Assembly: GCA_007694185.1 (NCBI GenBank)
Contig: RECD01000155.1
Location: forward strand, 40,767 to 104,766
Direction: 5' to 3'
DNA: 64,000 bases
Source: Planctomycetaceae bacterium
Lineage (GTDB): Bacteria > Planctomycetota > Planctomycetia > Pirellulales > Pirellulaceae
Shown here: positions 28,648-38,500 of the stretch, piece by piece
Numbering within the stretch: position 1 is the stretch's first letter
Layout of the letters: the number at the start of each line of letters is the position of its first letter
Made by a program: the position numbers and the translations under genes
Notes under the pieces: model-generated
The model's database searches: none
Seen by the model: only the letters and a program-made list of their open reading frames with translations
Told to the model about the DNA's origin: nothing

Positions 28648-30159
28648 TCATTCCCGACTTTTTCCCCTACGCTCAGGCCGCCTCCGGCTGCCGTGCTGCT
28701 GATACACCCGTACCGCCTCGGCTTTCGCATCCGCCCGACCGCGGACCGCGAAGATTCGCTCCCGCGCCATCCGGTACGCGGTCGCATGGTCGACGATCGG
28801 CGCCGGATAGTCCCGGCCGATGAGGCAGCCGTACGCATGCTGCGGCAACGCCGGCGTCTTGTGAGGTTCAGCCAATTGGTCCGTCGGGAAACCGGCCAGT
28901 TCCGGCACCCATCGGCGGATGAACTCACCGTCGGGGTCTTGATCACGCGCCTGCTTGATCGGCGAGTAAATCCTGACCGTGTTGATCCCGGTCACGCCCG
29001 ATTGCATTTGGAATTGTGAGTAATGGATGCCCGGTTCGAAGTCGAGAAACTGCCTCGCCAGATAGACCGCAGTCGGTCGCCAATGGAGCCACAAGTGATA
29101 GGACGCGAACGAGACGAGCATCGCTCGCATTCGAAAATTGATCCAGCCGGTCTTCCGCAGTGACCGCATGCAGGCATCGACCAGCGGATAGCCCGTCTGC
29201 CCTTCGCACCAGGCCGCGAACTTCGTCTCATCAAATTCTCGCTCGCGGAGCCCGTCATAGGCCCGATTCATATTTTCAAACTCGATCCGAGGTTCGTCTT
29301 CGAGCTTTTGAATGAAGTGGCAATGCCACCGCAGTCGGCCGGCGAAGGAACTGAGCGACGAAGCCCACCCGCGATCGAGTTCCACTCCCTGCCGTTTGCA
29401 CTCGCGGACCTCGGTCCGCCTCGCTTCCGTCGCTTGGTGAACCTGCTTGATGCTGATCGATCCCCAGGCGAGGTGCGGGCTGAGCCGCGAGCAACCGGTC
29501 TGACCGGTCACGGGTGACGACATTTCGGTCCGATAATTCGCCCCCCGTTCCTCGAGGAAACCGGTCAGCGTTTCGTGTGCCCGAGTCTCCCCGCCGGCTT
29601 GGGCTGCGCACTTCTCGCCCGGTCCGACCCCCAAGTCCTCCGCCGTCATCCTCCGCGAGGGTTCGATCCCGCTGGCCGCGAGCACCCGGCCCGGTGCCGC
29701 GATGATCGGTTGGCTCATGCGGACGAGCCACGACCGCGCCCAGCCGTCACGATCCTTCAGTCGTCGCACCACGCCCGTCTGAGGGAATTCGTGCCAGGTG
29801 ATCGAACGCCGCTTCGCCCAAGCCGCCACCCGCCGGTCGCGGCGGTAGGTCCAGTCGCTTCCCGTCTCCTCATGGCTCCAAATCGCTTCGATCCCGACCT
29901 GCTGCCGGATCGTCTCCAACACCTCCGGCATCGTGCCGACCCGAAACGTGACTCGTCCACCCAACTCCCTCAACCCCTGGTCCAGTTCCGCCAAACACTC
30001 GTTCACGAACCGCAGGTGGGACGGATCGAACTCGGGCGATTCGAGCCATTCCCGCTCGTAGACGAACAGCACGACGCACTCGCCTCGCAGCGCCGCCTCC
30101 GTGAGCGGCGCGTGGTCTCGGAGCCGCAAATCCCGCTTTAGCCAAACGACCTGAACCAC
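28648..30159 (-). CDS. Cryptochrome/deoxyribodipyrimidine photo-lyase family protein
   Basis: VVWLKRDLRLRDHAPLTEA...WSHEETGSDWTYRRDRRVAAW...TGYPLVDACMRSLRKTGWINFRMRAMLVSFASYHLWLHWRPTAVYLARQFLDFEPGIHYSQFQMQSGVTGINTVRIYSPIKQ. Confidence 0.92.
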   Translation of the reverse strand: MVQVVWLKRDLRLRDHAPLTEAALRGECVVLFVYEREWLESPEFDPSHLRFVNECLAELDQGLRELGGRVTFRVGTMPEVLETIRQQVGIEAIWSHEETGSDWTYRRDRRVAAWAKRRSITWHEFPQTGVVRRLKDRDGWARSWLVRMSQPIIAAPGRVLAASGIEPSRRMTAEDLGVGPGEKCAAQAGGETRAHETLTGFLEERGANYRTEMSSPVTGQTGCSRLSPHLAWGSISIKQVHQATEARRTEVRECKRQGVELDRGWASSLSSFAGRLRWHCHFIQKLEDEPRIEFENMNRAYDGLREREFDETKFAAWCEGQTGYPLVDACMRSLRKTGWINFRMRAMLVSFASYHLWLHWRPTAVYLARQFLDFEPGIHYSQFQMQSGVTGINTVRIYSPIKQARDQDPDGEFIRRWVPELAGFPTDQLAEPHKTPALPQHAYGCLIGRDYPAPIVDHATAYRMARERIFAVRGRADAKAEAVRVYQQHGSRRRPERRGKSRE

Positions 30160-30339
30160 CCTTTCTCCCTTTCTGCTCGACTGTCGGAAACTCGATGACC
30201 CGTCGCCCCTCGCCAGACCGCAGTTCGAGACTCACGGTTCACCCGGGAAGCCACGACCATCGACCTGCCACAGTCTTCCAGCCGGGCTAGGCCCCTCCGC
30301 AAAAAGTTCCCAATCGGTCTAGGTGGTCAGCCGCGTCGG

Positions 30340-30376
30340 AGTAAACCGCGAGCCGCTAATCGGTTTACTTAGCGGC
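30340..30376. repeat. Compact element with two interleaved perfect inverted repeats (REP-like or pseudoknot-forming RNA candidate)
   Basis: Stem 1 AGTAAACCG (30340-30348) with CGGTTTACT (30361-30369). Stem 2 GCCGCTAA (30352-30359) with TTAGCGGC (30369-30376). Intergenic between photolyase and sigma factor. Confidence 0.5.
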
Positions 30377-30730
30377 CCGGCGGGGGCTCGTTGTTCCTCA
30401 CCTTTTCTACATTCAATTCGGCAATTTCGATGGGACCTGCCTCCGATGTTTCACAGCCTGAATTTCGCGGTCCGTCGAACCCGTGGTCCGCCAGCGGGGC
30501 TTGATTAATGCGTTTGGCCGTCAAATGACGCAATTTACCGCGATACCGGTCGACTTCAGCCGCAACGCATGTTTGGCTCGCTTGCGATTGGCGGGATAAC
30601 CAGCCAGCGAGTTTTCTGACAATTGTTGAACTCGGTGATTTCCGCTGGTAAGCTCGTTTCCCATGTTTGCGACCGGAACCCACCCCCGGCCATGCGGCCT
30701 GCGGACCAAATGGCTGAGTCGTCCTCCCCA

Positions 30731-31483
30731 ATGCCCCCTGCATGCATGCTGAACCCATCGTCCTCACAGCCTGAACATGCTTTCGCGACGACTCAGTGGA
30801 GCGTGGTAATTCGCGCCGGGCTGAGCCAACCGGGCTCTCGCGATGCGCTCGAACAGCTATGCAAAACTTACTGGTTTCCGATTTACGCTTACATTCGTCG
30901 CCGGGGCCGTAACCATCATGATGCGGTCGATTTGACACAGGGTTTTTTTGCGCATTTGCTGCAGGGGAATGCCCTGAAAAGCGTAAGCCGTGAAAGCGGA
31001 TGTTTCCGGGCCTTTCTGCTTGCCTGCGTCAAGAACTACATGGCGACCTGGGTGCGCTTTCACACCGCAGCTCGCCGGGGTGGTGGCAGATTCGTTCTCT
31101 CGATCGATCACGAACAAGTCGCGAAACAATATCAAGAGCAACTGGTCGACCCCTTTACTCCGGAAATGATTTTTGAGCGAACTTGGATCGAGACGCTGTT
31201 GCTGCGGGTCGGCGAGCGTTTGCGGCACGAACACGAACTAGCGGGGAAGTCGCAACTTTTCGAGCTGATCAAGGGCTACTTGGTCGCGTCCGCGGAGAAA
31301 ATCCCACAGGCCGAGATCGCAACGGAATTGCAGATCTCGGTTCCCGCCGTAGCGATGTCGATCTACCGATTGCGACAACGCTATGCACAATACGTGCGCG
31401 AGGCGATTGGTGAGACGCTTGCGGATCCATCTGAGATCGAAGACGAGCTGCAGCGGTTGATCGGCTTGCTGTCGTATGGCTAG
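30731..31483 (+). CDS. ECF-type RNA polymerase sigma factor of the planctomycete kinase-associated kind
   Basis: FATTQWSVVIRAGLSQPGSRDALEQLCKTYWFPIYAYIRRRGRNHHDAVDLTQGFFAHLLQ (sigma-2); ELIKGYLVASAEKIPQAEIATELQISVPAVAMSIYRLRQRYAQYVREAI (sigma-4). ORF opens at 30623; start at 30731 or 30746. Confidence 0.9.
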   Translation: MPPACMLNPSSSQPEHAFATTQWSVVIRAGLSQPGSRDALEQLCKTYWFPIYAYIRRRGRNHHDAVDLTQGFFAHLLQGNALKSVSRESGCFRAFLLACVKNYMATWVRFHTAARRGGGRFVLSIDHEQVAKQYQEQLVDPFTPEMIFERTWIETLLLRVGERLRHEHELAGKSQLFELIKGYLVASAEKIPQAEIATELQISVPAVAMSIYRLRQRYAQYVREAIGETLADPSEIEDELQRLIGLLSYG

Positions 31484-31646
31484 TGCGGCGCCACCCGCCG
31501 CTGCGGCCTGAGTCGGTCGATTTTTCTCGTCGCGGTGTTAAGTTTCATCCGATTTCGCGTTTGCACTGTAGCCGACCTTCGTCGGGTGACCAAAGCCGGA
31601 AACACTCCCGTTCGATCGAACACCACGCGATACCCGTGCTCTCCCG

Positions 31647-34600
31647 ATGAAAAAGTGTGTCGCTTGCGGTAGACCGATCTGCGGTTCAGACTTTAATCAG
31701 CAGTGTATGCTTTGCCTCCTGAGCCTGGCCAGTGATCCGTCACAGGGTTTTGGAGACTTCGTTTTCGGCGAGTTCCAGGGGAATGAATTCCTTCGGCAAG
31801 GCGTCCTCCCGCAGTTCGGCGATTACGAGCTGACCGAGGAACTGGCACGCGGGGGCATGGGCGTTGTTTTTCAGGGCCGGCAAAAATCTTTGAACCGCCC
31901 GGTCGCCATCAAGCTCATCCTCGCCGGGCACCTGGCATCCAAAGAAGCGGTTCGTCGTTTCCGCGTGGAAGCTCAAGCCGCAGCAAAACTCGATCATCCG
32001 GCGATCGTCCCGGTCTTCGAAGTTGGTGAAATCGAGGGCCAGCACTTTTTGAGCATGAAATTCCTCGAAGGGGGAAATCTCCGCGAGCGGTTGGGTGAGT
32101 TCGTTCCGTCGACTCGGGACGGAGCTTCTGGCACCCTGCGGCAGCAGCGGAAGATTGCCGAACTGATATCCAGAGTCGCCGAAGCACTCGATTTCGCACA
32201 CAAGCACGGCGTGCTACATCGTGATATCAAACCCACAAATGTCTTGATCGATCACGCCGGACAACCGTACCTTTCCGACTTCGGATTGGCGAAGCTCCTC
32301 GACGCAGACGAGAGCGAACTGACGCATTCCGCGGCGGTCCTGGGTAGTCCGAGCTACATGGCGCCGGAACAAGCGGCCGGGAACCATGGCAATGTCACGA
32401 CCTCTACTGACATTTATGGCTTGGGGGCGGTGCTCTACGAGCTTTTGACAGGCCGCCCCCCCTTTCTAGCCGAGACGCCACTGGCAACCATGGCGCTCGT
32501 GGTCGGTGCCGCCCCCACACCACCTCGCAAATCAAATCCGTATATCGGCCGAGACCTGGAAACGATCGCTCTAAAATGTCTTGAAAAGCGACCACAAGAC
32601 CGCTACGGTTCAGTCGCGAACGTCGTTGAAGAACTTCAGCGTTACCTCGCAGGAAAGCCGATCCTGGCGCGGCCGATCACGCGACCGGAACAGCTTTGGC
32701 GGTGGTCCCGGCGGTCCCCTTGGGTCGCAGGGTTGACTGTGGCGCTTGTGCTGGCAGTCGGTTTCGGGATAGCGGGAGTGCTTTGGCAAGGGTACCTCGC
32801 CAGAGCGAACAACTTCGAATTGCGTGTGGCACTCAACCGGTCGCACCGCCTCAATATCGAAGCAATGATCGACCGCGGCGAAGACTCGCTGGCGTTAGCT
32901 CATTTGGCTGATCGAATTCGCAACGACCCGTCCGATTGGCAGTCAGCAATGCTAGCGACTTCGATTGTCCGTTCCCGCCGTTTTTTGCGACCCTTGTCGT
33001 TGCCCGCAGGACATGAGGGGGCGGAGATACTGCATGCCGTGATGCACCCCGCCGGTACCCTCTTTGCGACCGCTTCCGTAGACGGCACCGCGAGAGTCTG
33101 GGATGCCGACACAGGCGCGGAGCTTTGCCGTGCCACTCACACGGCGGCGGTTAACCGCGTCGCCTTCTCTCATGACGGCGCACTCATCGTGTCCGCTTCG
33201 TCTGACGGAAGTGTGAAAGTCACGTCGGTCGCAAGCTCTGAGGAAATCCTGAAAGTACCGCACCCCGCGGCGGTTCAGTTCGCATTGTTCGAACCGGACG
33301 GATCGGTGTTCATCACGAGTGCGTCCGACGCACGAATCCGCTTTTTCTCCACGACCGATGGCGGCCAACTTTCGGATTTTTCGCCCCATAGTCGGGCGAC
33401 GCACTTGGATGTGAGTGCCGATTGGAAGTCGCTCCTCGTCGGCTGCGAGTCGGGAGAGATGAGCCTGTGGGATATTTCCGACGTCGGCAATCCGCGACTT
33501 CGGACAGAACTCCCTGCGGTTCCCGGGCTGGTTGCTTGCTCTTTGGTAAATCAAGACCGCTACGTCTGCGTCGAAAAGGGCCGTGTTTCCTATCGTTCGA
33601 TCGAGAATTCGCAGGTCATATTCGAACGCGATACGCGATTGTATTCCCCCCCCGCCGTGGCGTTTCGGTCGAAACTCATTGCGACTCCCGTGGGCTCACG
33701 AATGGCGCAAATTTTTGAGCTCGAAGGAGGGCGGACGGTTTCGGATCGGCTGTTCAGTAACTACGGCCTCGTTTCGGCCGCGTTCGACAGCACCGAACGC
33801 TGGCTTGCCCGCGGCGATTTGGATTACTCGGTCATCGTTACGGACCTTCTTTCGAATCGTACGGCGGTAAGTCCGTTGTTGCTGTCATCGGTGCCTCACC
33901 AACTGCGGTTCAGCGACAATGGCGAGCGGTTGTTCATTGTTAGTGGCGAAATCTACTTACAGGCGGACCTCCCGCTCGTTTCCCGTTCAGCGGCCGTCTA
34001 CGAAATCACAGGGGCCACGAACGAGCGCACCTTTCGTCCCGACACGGCCCGCGCATCGTTGACCGCAGCCAGCACCGACGGCAATTGGTTCGCCGTCGCA
34101 GACCTGAAGGGGAATGTGCATCTTCTCGATCGCAGTTTTCGCTACGTGCGCACGCTCAGGATCGTGGACTCGCAATTCATTGTCGGACTCGCGTTCGTCA
34201 ACGATTCGCGGCGATTGGTCATCGGCGGAGCGGACGGTCGGTATTCGGTTTACGACGTCGAAACCGATCAGGTCGTTTGGAAGGCAGTCAACACGGGCCA
34301 CGCCGCTTACTGCTATCGCCTGAGTCCCGACGGTGAACTTCTCGCGGTGGGTGCGGATAACGGACACGTTACCTTGTGGGAATTGGAGTCGGCCGAACAG
34401 TTTGGGGAAACCCTGTTTCACGAGGCTTCCTTGAATGATGTGGGTTTTTCGAGGGATGGGCGATATTTGGCAACCGCCTCCGATGATAAGACCGGAAAAC
34501 TTTGGCAAGTGGGCGAAACAAAACTACTTTTGACAATGCGTCATCCGGCAGGTGTCCAGGCAGTGAAGTTTAGCCCCGATGGGAAGCGTGTTGTCACGGG

Positions 34601-35258
34601 CAGCGATGATTTCACTGCCCGCATTTGGGACTTGAGCACCGGTCGACAGCAAGGACAAGCCATGACACACCGCAGCGTAGTTGGTAACGCCGAGTTTGAT
34701 TCCAGTGGGCGACGCATCCTGACTTCGGCACGCGACGGATCTGTCCGTGTTTGGGACGGATACAGCGGAGTCGCTGTGACCCCTTGGTTGATGCACAAAA
34801 CTGCGGTTCGAGAGGCCAACTTTAGCCCCGATGGCCGAATGGTGGCGACCGTCGACCACGAAGCCATGCGTATCTGGGAAGCCGACTCAGGCCTGCTGCT
34901 CACGGCGCCTGACTTCGCGGAATCCGTGTCGGGCATCGGATTCGACTCGATGGGCACTCGCTCTCCGTTCACCGTCGATGGAAACCACGTTCTCTGGGGG
35001 ATGGTGATTGATGAGGCAAAACTTGTCGAAGTTCAGGCCCCCCCTATACCGGTTCCGAGTTGGTACCCCGACCTTCTGGAAGCCATCGGAGGACAGGAAT
35101 TGGATGAAAATGGCAACCTCAATTTTTTGCCCGTCGGTCCGCTTTCAAGGTTCCGTAAACTCGATGATTTTCGGTTTTTGACGATGATCGAAGATCCGGA
35201 AGAGTACTATTCGAAAGTCGCGCGAAGTTGGTTTCGTGGCGAAGCCGACGGACGCTGA
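31647..35258 (+). CDS. Ser/Thr protein kinase with N-terminal Cys-rich motif, TM helix and C-terminal WD40 repeats
   Basis: CVACGRPICGSDFNQQCMLCLL; ELTEELARGGMGVVFQGRQKSLNRPVAIKLI; HRDIKPTNVLID; SDFGLAKLL; TM WVAGLTVALVLAVGFGIAGVLW; repeated VKFSPDGKRVVTGSDDFTARIWDLSTG-type units. Confidence 0.95.
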   Translation: MKKCVACGRPICGSDFNQQCMLCLLSLASDPSQGFGDFVFGEFQGNEFLRQGVLPQFGDYELTEELARGGMGVVFQGRQKSLNRPVAIKLILAGHLASKEAVRRFRVEAQAAAKLDHPAIVPVFEVGEIEGQHFLSMKFLEGGNLRERLGEFVPSTRDGASGTLRQQRKIAELISRVAEALDFAHKHGVLHRDIKPTNVLIDHAGQPYLSDFGLAKLLDADESELTHSAAVLGSPSYMAPEQAAGNHGNVTTSTDIYGLGAVLYELLTGRPPFLAETPLATMALVVGAAPTPPRKSNPYIGRDLETIALKCLEKRPQDRYGSVANVVEELQRYLAGKPILARPITRPEQLWRWSRRSPWVAGLTVALVLAVGFGIAGVLWQGYLARANNFELRVALNRSHRLNIEAMIDRGEDSLALAHLADRIRNDPSDWQSAMLATSIVRSRRFLRPLSLPAGHEGAEILHAVMHPAGTLFATASVDGTARVWDADTGAELCRATHTAAVNRVAFSHDGALIVSASSDGSVKVTSVASSEEILKVPHPAAVQFALFEPDGSVFITSASDARIRFFSTTDGGQLSDFSPHSRATHLDVSADWKSLLVGCESGEMSLWDISDVGNPRLRTELPAVPGLVACSLVNQDRYVCVEKGRVSYRSIENSQVIFERDTRLYSPPAVAFRSKLIATPVGSRMAQIFELEGGRTVSDRLFSNYGLVSAAFDSTERWLARGDLDYSVIVTDLLSNRTAVSPLLLSSVPHQLRFSDNGERLFIVSGEIYLQADLPLVSRSAAVYEITGATNERTFRPDTARASLTAASTDGNWFAVADLKGNVHLLDRSFRYVRTLRIVDSQFIVGLAFVNDSRRLVIGGADGRYSVYDVETDQVVWKAVNTGHAAYCYRLSPDGELLAVGADNGHVTLWELESAEQFGETLFHEASLNDVGFSRDGRYLATASDDKTGKLWQVGETKLLLTMRHPAGVQAVKFSPDGKRVVTGSDDFTARIWDLSTGRQQGQAMTHRSVVGNAEFDSSGRRILTSARDGSVRVWDGYSGVAVTPWLMHKTAVREANFSPDGRMVATVDHEAMRIWEADSGLLLTAPDFAESVSGIGFDSMGTRSPFTVDGNHVLWGMVIDEAKLVEVQAPPIPVPSWYPDLLEAIGGQELDENGNLNFLPVGPLSRFRKLDDFRFLTMIEDPEEYYSKVARSWFRGEADGR

Positions 35259-35532
35259 CCTGTTAAGGAGCGGCCGATCTTTTACTGGCGCTAAGTGTTG
35301 TCCTCCGGGGGACTTCCGCAGGGACGCAAAACGCTGAATTGCGCCACTTATTGAACGTCCGATCCTAAATGTCCTGCATGGGCCGGGACTTCGACGGTCG
35401 GCCTACCCCACGTGAACGATGATCTTGCATGATGCACGTCAACAAATGCCATCGCACAAAACTTGAACGCTGTAATCGACACGACCGTTGCCCGATCGTT
35501 CAAATTTTACCGAGACGAGCCTGTCGACGTGC

Positions 35533-38500
35533 TCAAAATCGTAAAGTTCCATCGGCCGCATGCAGACCATTGAGCCGCTCCTTGACGACCTCGAGCAGCG
35601 CGAGGTTGAAATGGTCTTTTTCCATGGGCTCGGAGCCGATGCCCGAGAAATCGTCGAATGAATCGACGCCGCCGTCGAATTGATCATGCAGGAAGATGTG
35701 GTCCACGGCCTCTGCGTTACTGCCCTGAACATTCAAGTCGTAGAACTGGGCGTGTTTGGTGTTACCAACCTTGACGCTGTCGGCGCCGCCTTTGGCCGCG
35801 ACGATTCCACGCACGGTTCCCGCGTCGAAGGTGCCGATCCGGCCACCGACGACCACCGCGCTGTCGCCGTCGATCGTGCCGTTGACCTTGAGGCTGGCGA
35901 GATCCCCCTGCACCGCGATCTGACTGTCTCGCATGCCGCCGTTGATGACGACGTCGCCTACGACCTTTGACTTCTTGCGGACATGCCCACCGTGGATGCT
36001 ATCCAGAACGATGATCTGACCGCCGGATAGCCCGCCGTTGACGGTGATGCCGCCCAGTCGCTTGGCAACCGGTCCTTCGACCGTTTCCACGCCGATGCTC
36101 CCTTCGGTGGCGATCAATCCCGACATGCCGCCATTGACCGTCACATGGCTGACAAGATCGCCGCGAACCAATAACTGTCCACTGAGCCCGCCGCCACGGC
36201 CGACTTGAATCCGGGTCGTCTCGAAGGTCGCTTTGCCTCTCCTGTCGTAGGCGACGTAAAGCTGTCCGACGTCGCCGGCTTGCAAAGTCACCTCACCGGT
36301 AATCGGATCGGTTCGCAAGCCGGTGGTCTGCACCACGCCGGTGAGCGGTCCGCTGTTGATAATGAGTGAGCCGAAGAGACTCGTTACCCAGACATCTGCA
36401 TCCATCGGGCCATGCAAAGTCAAGTCGCCCATCGGTCCGGTGCTGGTCAGCCGCGGCGTGGCCTGGAACAAACCGTCGACCTTAGTCTTTTTGGTCTGGT
36501 GCGGAACCGCGTCGCTCATCGCTGCTTCGAACTGCTGGACCAGCGTTTCGTTGGTCACGAAGGCCGAGAGCGATTGGCGGGTATCGATCGAAGCGCCGTC
36601 GCCACGGATGTCGATTGCCAGGACTTGCGAATCCTTCTGTTTGCCCTTGTCGTCGAAGCTGGGGATCACGGTGACCAGCGCCGTGGCGGCGCCCCGCTCG
36701 GCATTGCTCTTGGTAATCACGTTGCCAGCGGCGATGTTCAGCGGATCGGCTGCCGCAACCACATACTGTACCGTCAGGTAAATCGGCTTGTCGGTGAAAC
36801 CGCCGCCACCGGCAGATTCGACGAAGAACAAGGCCATGTGTTGTTGGTCGGAGAAGGGGACTCGGAAGGTGTTCCTTGCCGGAGTGAGCGCCGTACCTGA
36901 GGCCAGCAGCTTACGAGCTTCGCCGCGTGAGGTGTCGATGCCAAGCTCGATCTTGCCGTCATCTTTGCGGTGCGAACCAAACGCCACGGCCTGGATGCTG
37001 CGAGCGGCGATCGCATAGTGCGGCGCCAGGTCGCGGACGGCCACGCCGGCCAAGTCGTCCTGCGGCAGCCGAACGCCGCCGGTGGTGCCGGAGCCGAACC
37101 AGTTCGCTGCCGTGGTGGTGACGCTGGTCAACAAGTCGCCTTCGATCGCCACATTGCGGACGCCGGAGGCACCGTTCGCATCGAGCCGCGCCAGGTTGAA
37201 CTTGGCCTGGGCATCGTAAGTAACCAGGCTCACATCGTACTGGAACGGGGCAAAACCGCTGTTTGTCATCCGGGCGGTCAACTGGGGATGAGTCAAACCT
37301 GTCGCCGTTCCCTCGTACAGGTACCGCATCGTCACTCCGGCTGGCGAAGCGGTATCCGAAGCGGTCAGCGGATACGGATTTTCCGGCGTCCCCAACTCGA
37401 CTCGCCGTTGCACCCCACCTTCGGCAATTTGCATGATCAATGGTCCCGTTCCTGCCTGGGCGCGAACGGTACCGACGTGGTCGGCGGTGATGGTCCCTGG
37501 TGTCGCCCCACCCGCATAGAGGCTGCTCAACGTCCCCTTGACATCCAAGGTTCCGGTCAAGTGCCGTCCGATCAGAATGTGTGAGTTTTCCAAACCACGC
37601 AGGTTCAGACGTCCTGCCAAAGCATTGGCAAACGTTGCAACCAATGAATTTGCGAAACCCTGGCCGCCGTCGATCGTCGTTTCGGTCGCTGGACGTGTCT
37701 CATTCAGCAAAAACGCATTGACCAGTCCTCTGCCACCTAGTACTTCCAGAGCGGCAAGGCCCGCGCCCGAATAGTCGATTCTCTCAAGTCCTCGTGTGGT
37801 TGTGTCGGGTGTGATCGTATAAAGGCTTGTCGAGTTTGCTCCGTGAATCGTCAAACGATTGTCCGAATCGTCATCCACAATCGTGACCGTTCGCGTCGAG
37901 CCGTTTCCGTGGAAGCCCACGACGAAATTATCGTCTCCCGTGCCGCCGTCCAGGACGACTGCGGGAGTGACGCTGCTTTGGACTTCGATTGAATCGTCAC
38001 CACCGTAGGCATTCACGCGGACCGTTTCGACACCCAAGAACGGCCCCGAAGTGACTCCGTTGACCGAGACCTGCACACCATTGGTTCCTACCCCTGAAAG
38101 AACGATCTCGTCGGCGGCTTCGCTGCCCGACACGAGCAACGTCGTGCCTTGTAGATCCGCAATGCGAATCGTGTGATTGAGCACGTAGACCGAACTGGTT
38201 CCTAGATCTTTGTCGGTGGCAGTAACACGGATTTCAAACTGCCCGCTGTCGACAAAGGTGTGGCTGACGCGAGTCCCGGACAATCCACTCACTCTGACAG
38301 GTTGGCTGCCATCGCCCCAGTTGATAACAAACTCGAAACCTGCGGCCTGATCCAGAGGCGAAGCATCGATCGCGGTCAGCTCAAACGTACGCTCTTGGAA
38401 CCGAACGCCGTCAAAGCCGTCTACTGGCGGACTGATCGCGACAATCGGTGCAACGTTGGTCACGGCGATTGTTTCGTCCACCGAAGTGCTCGCGCCGTCC

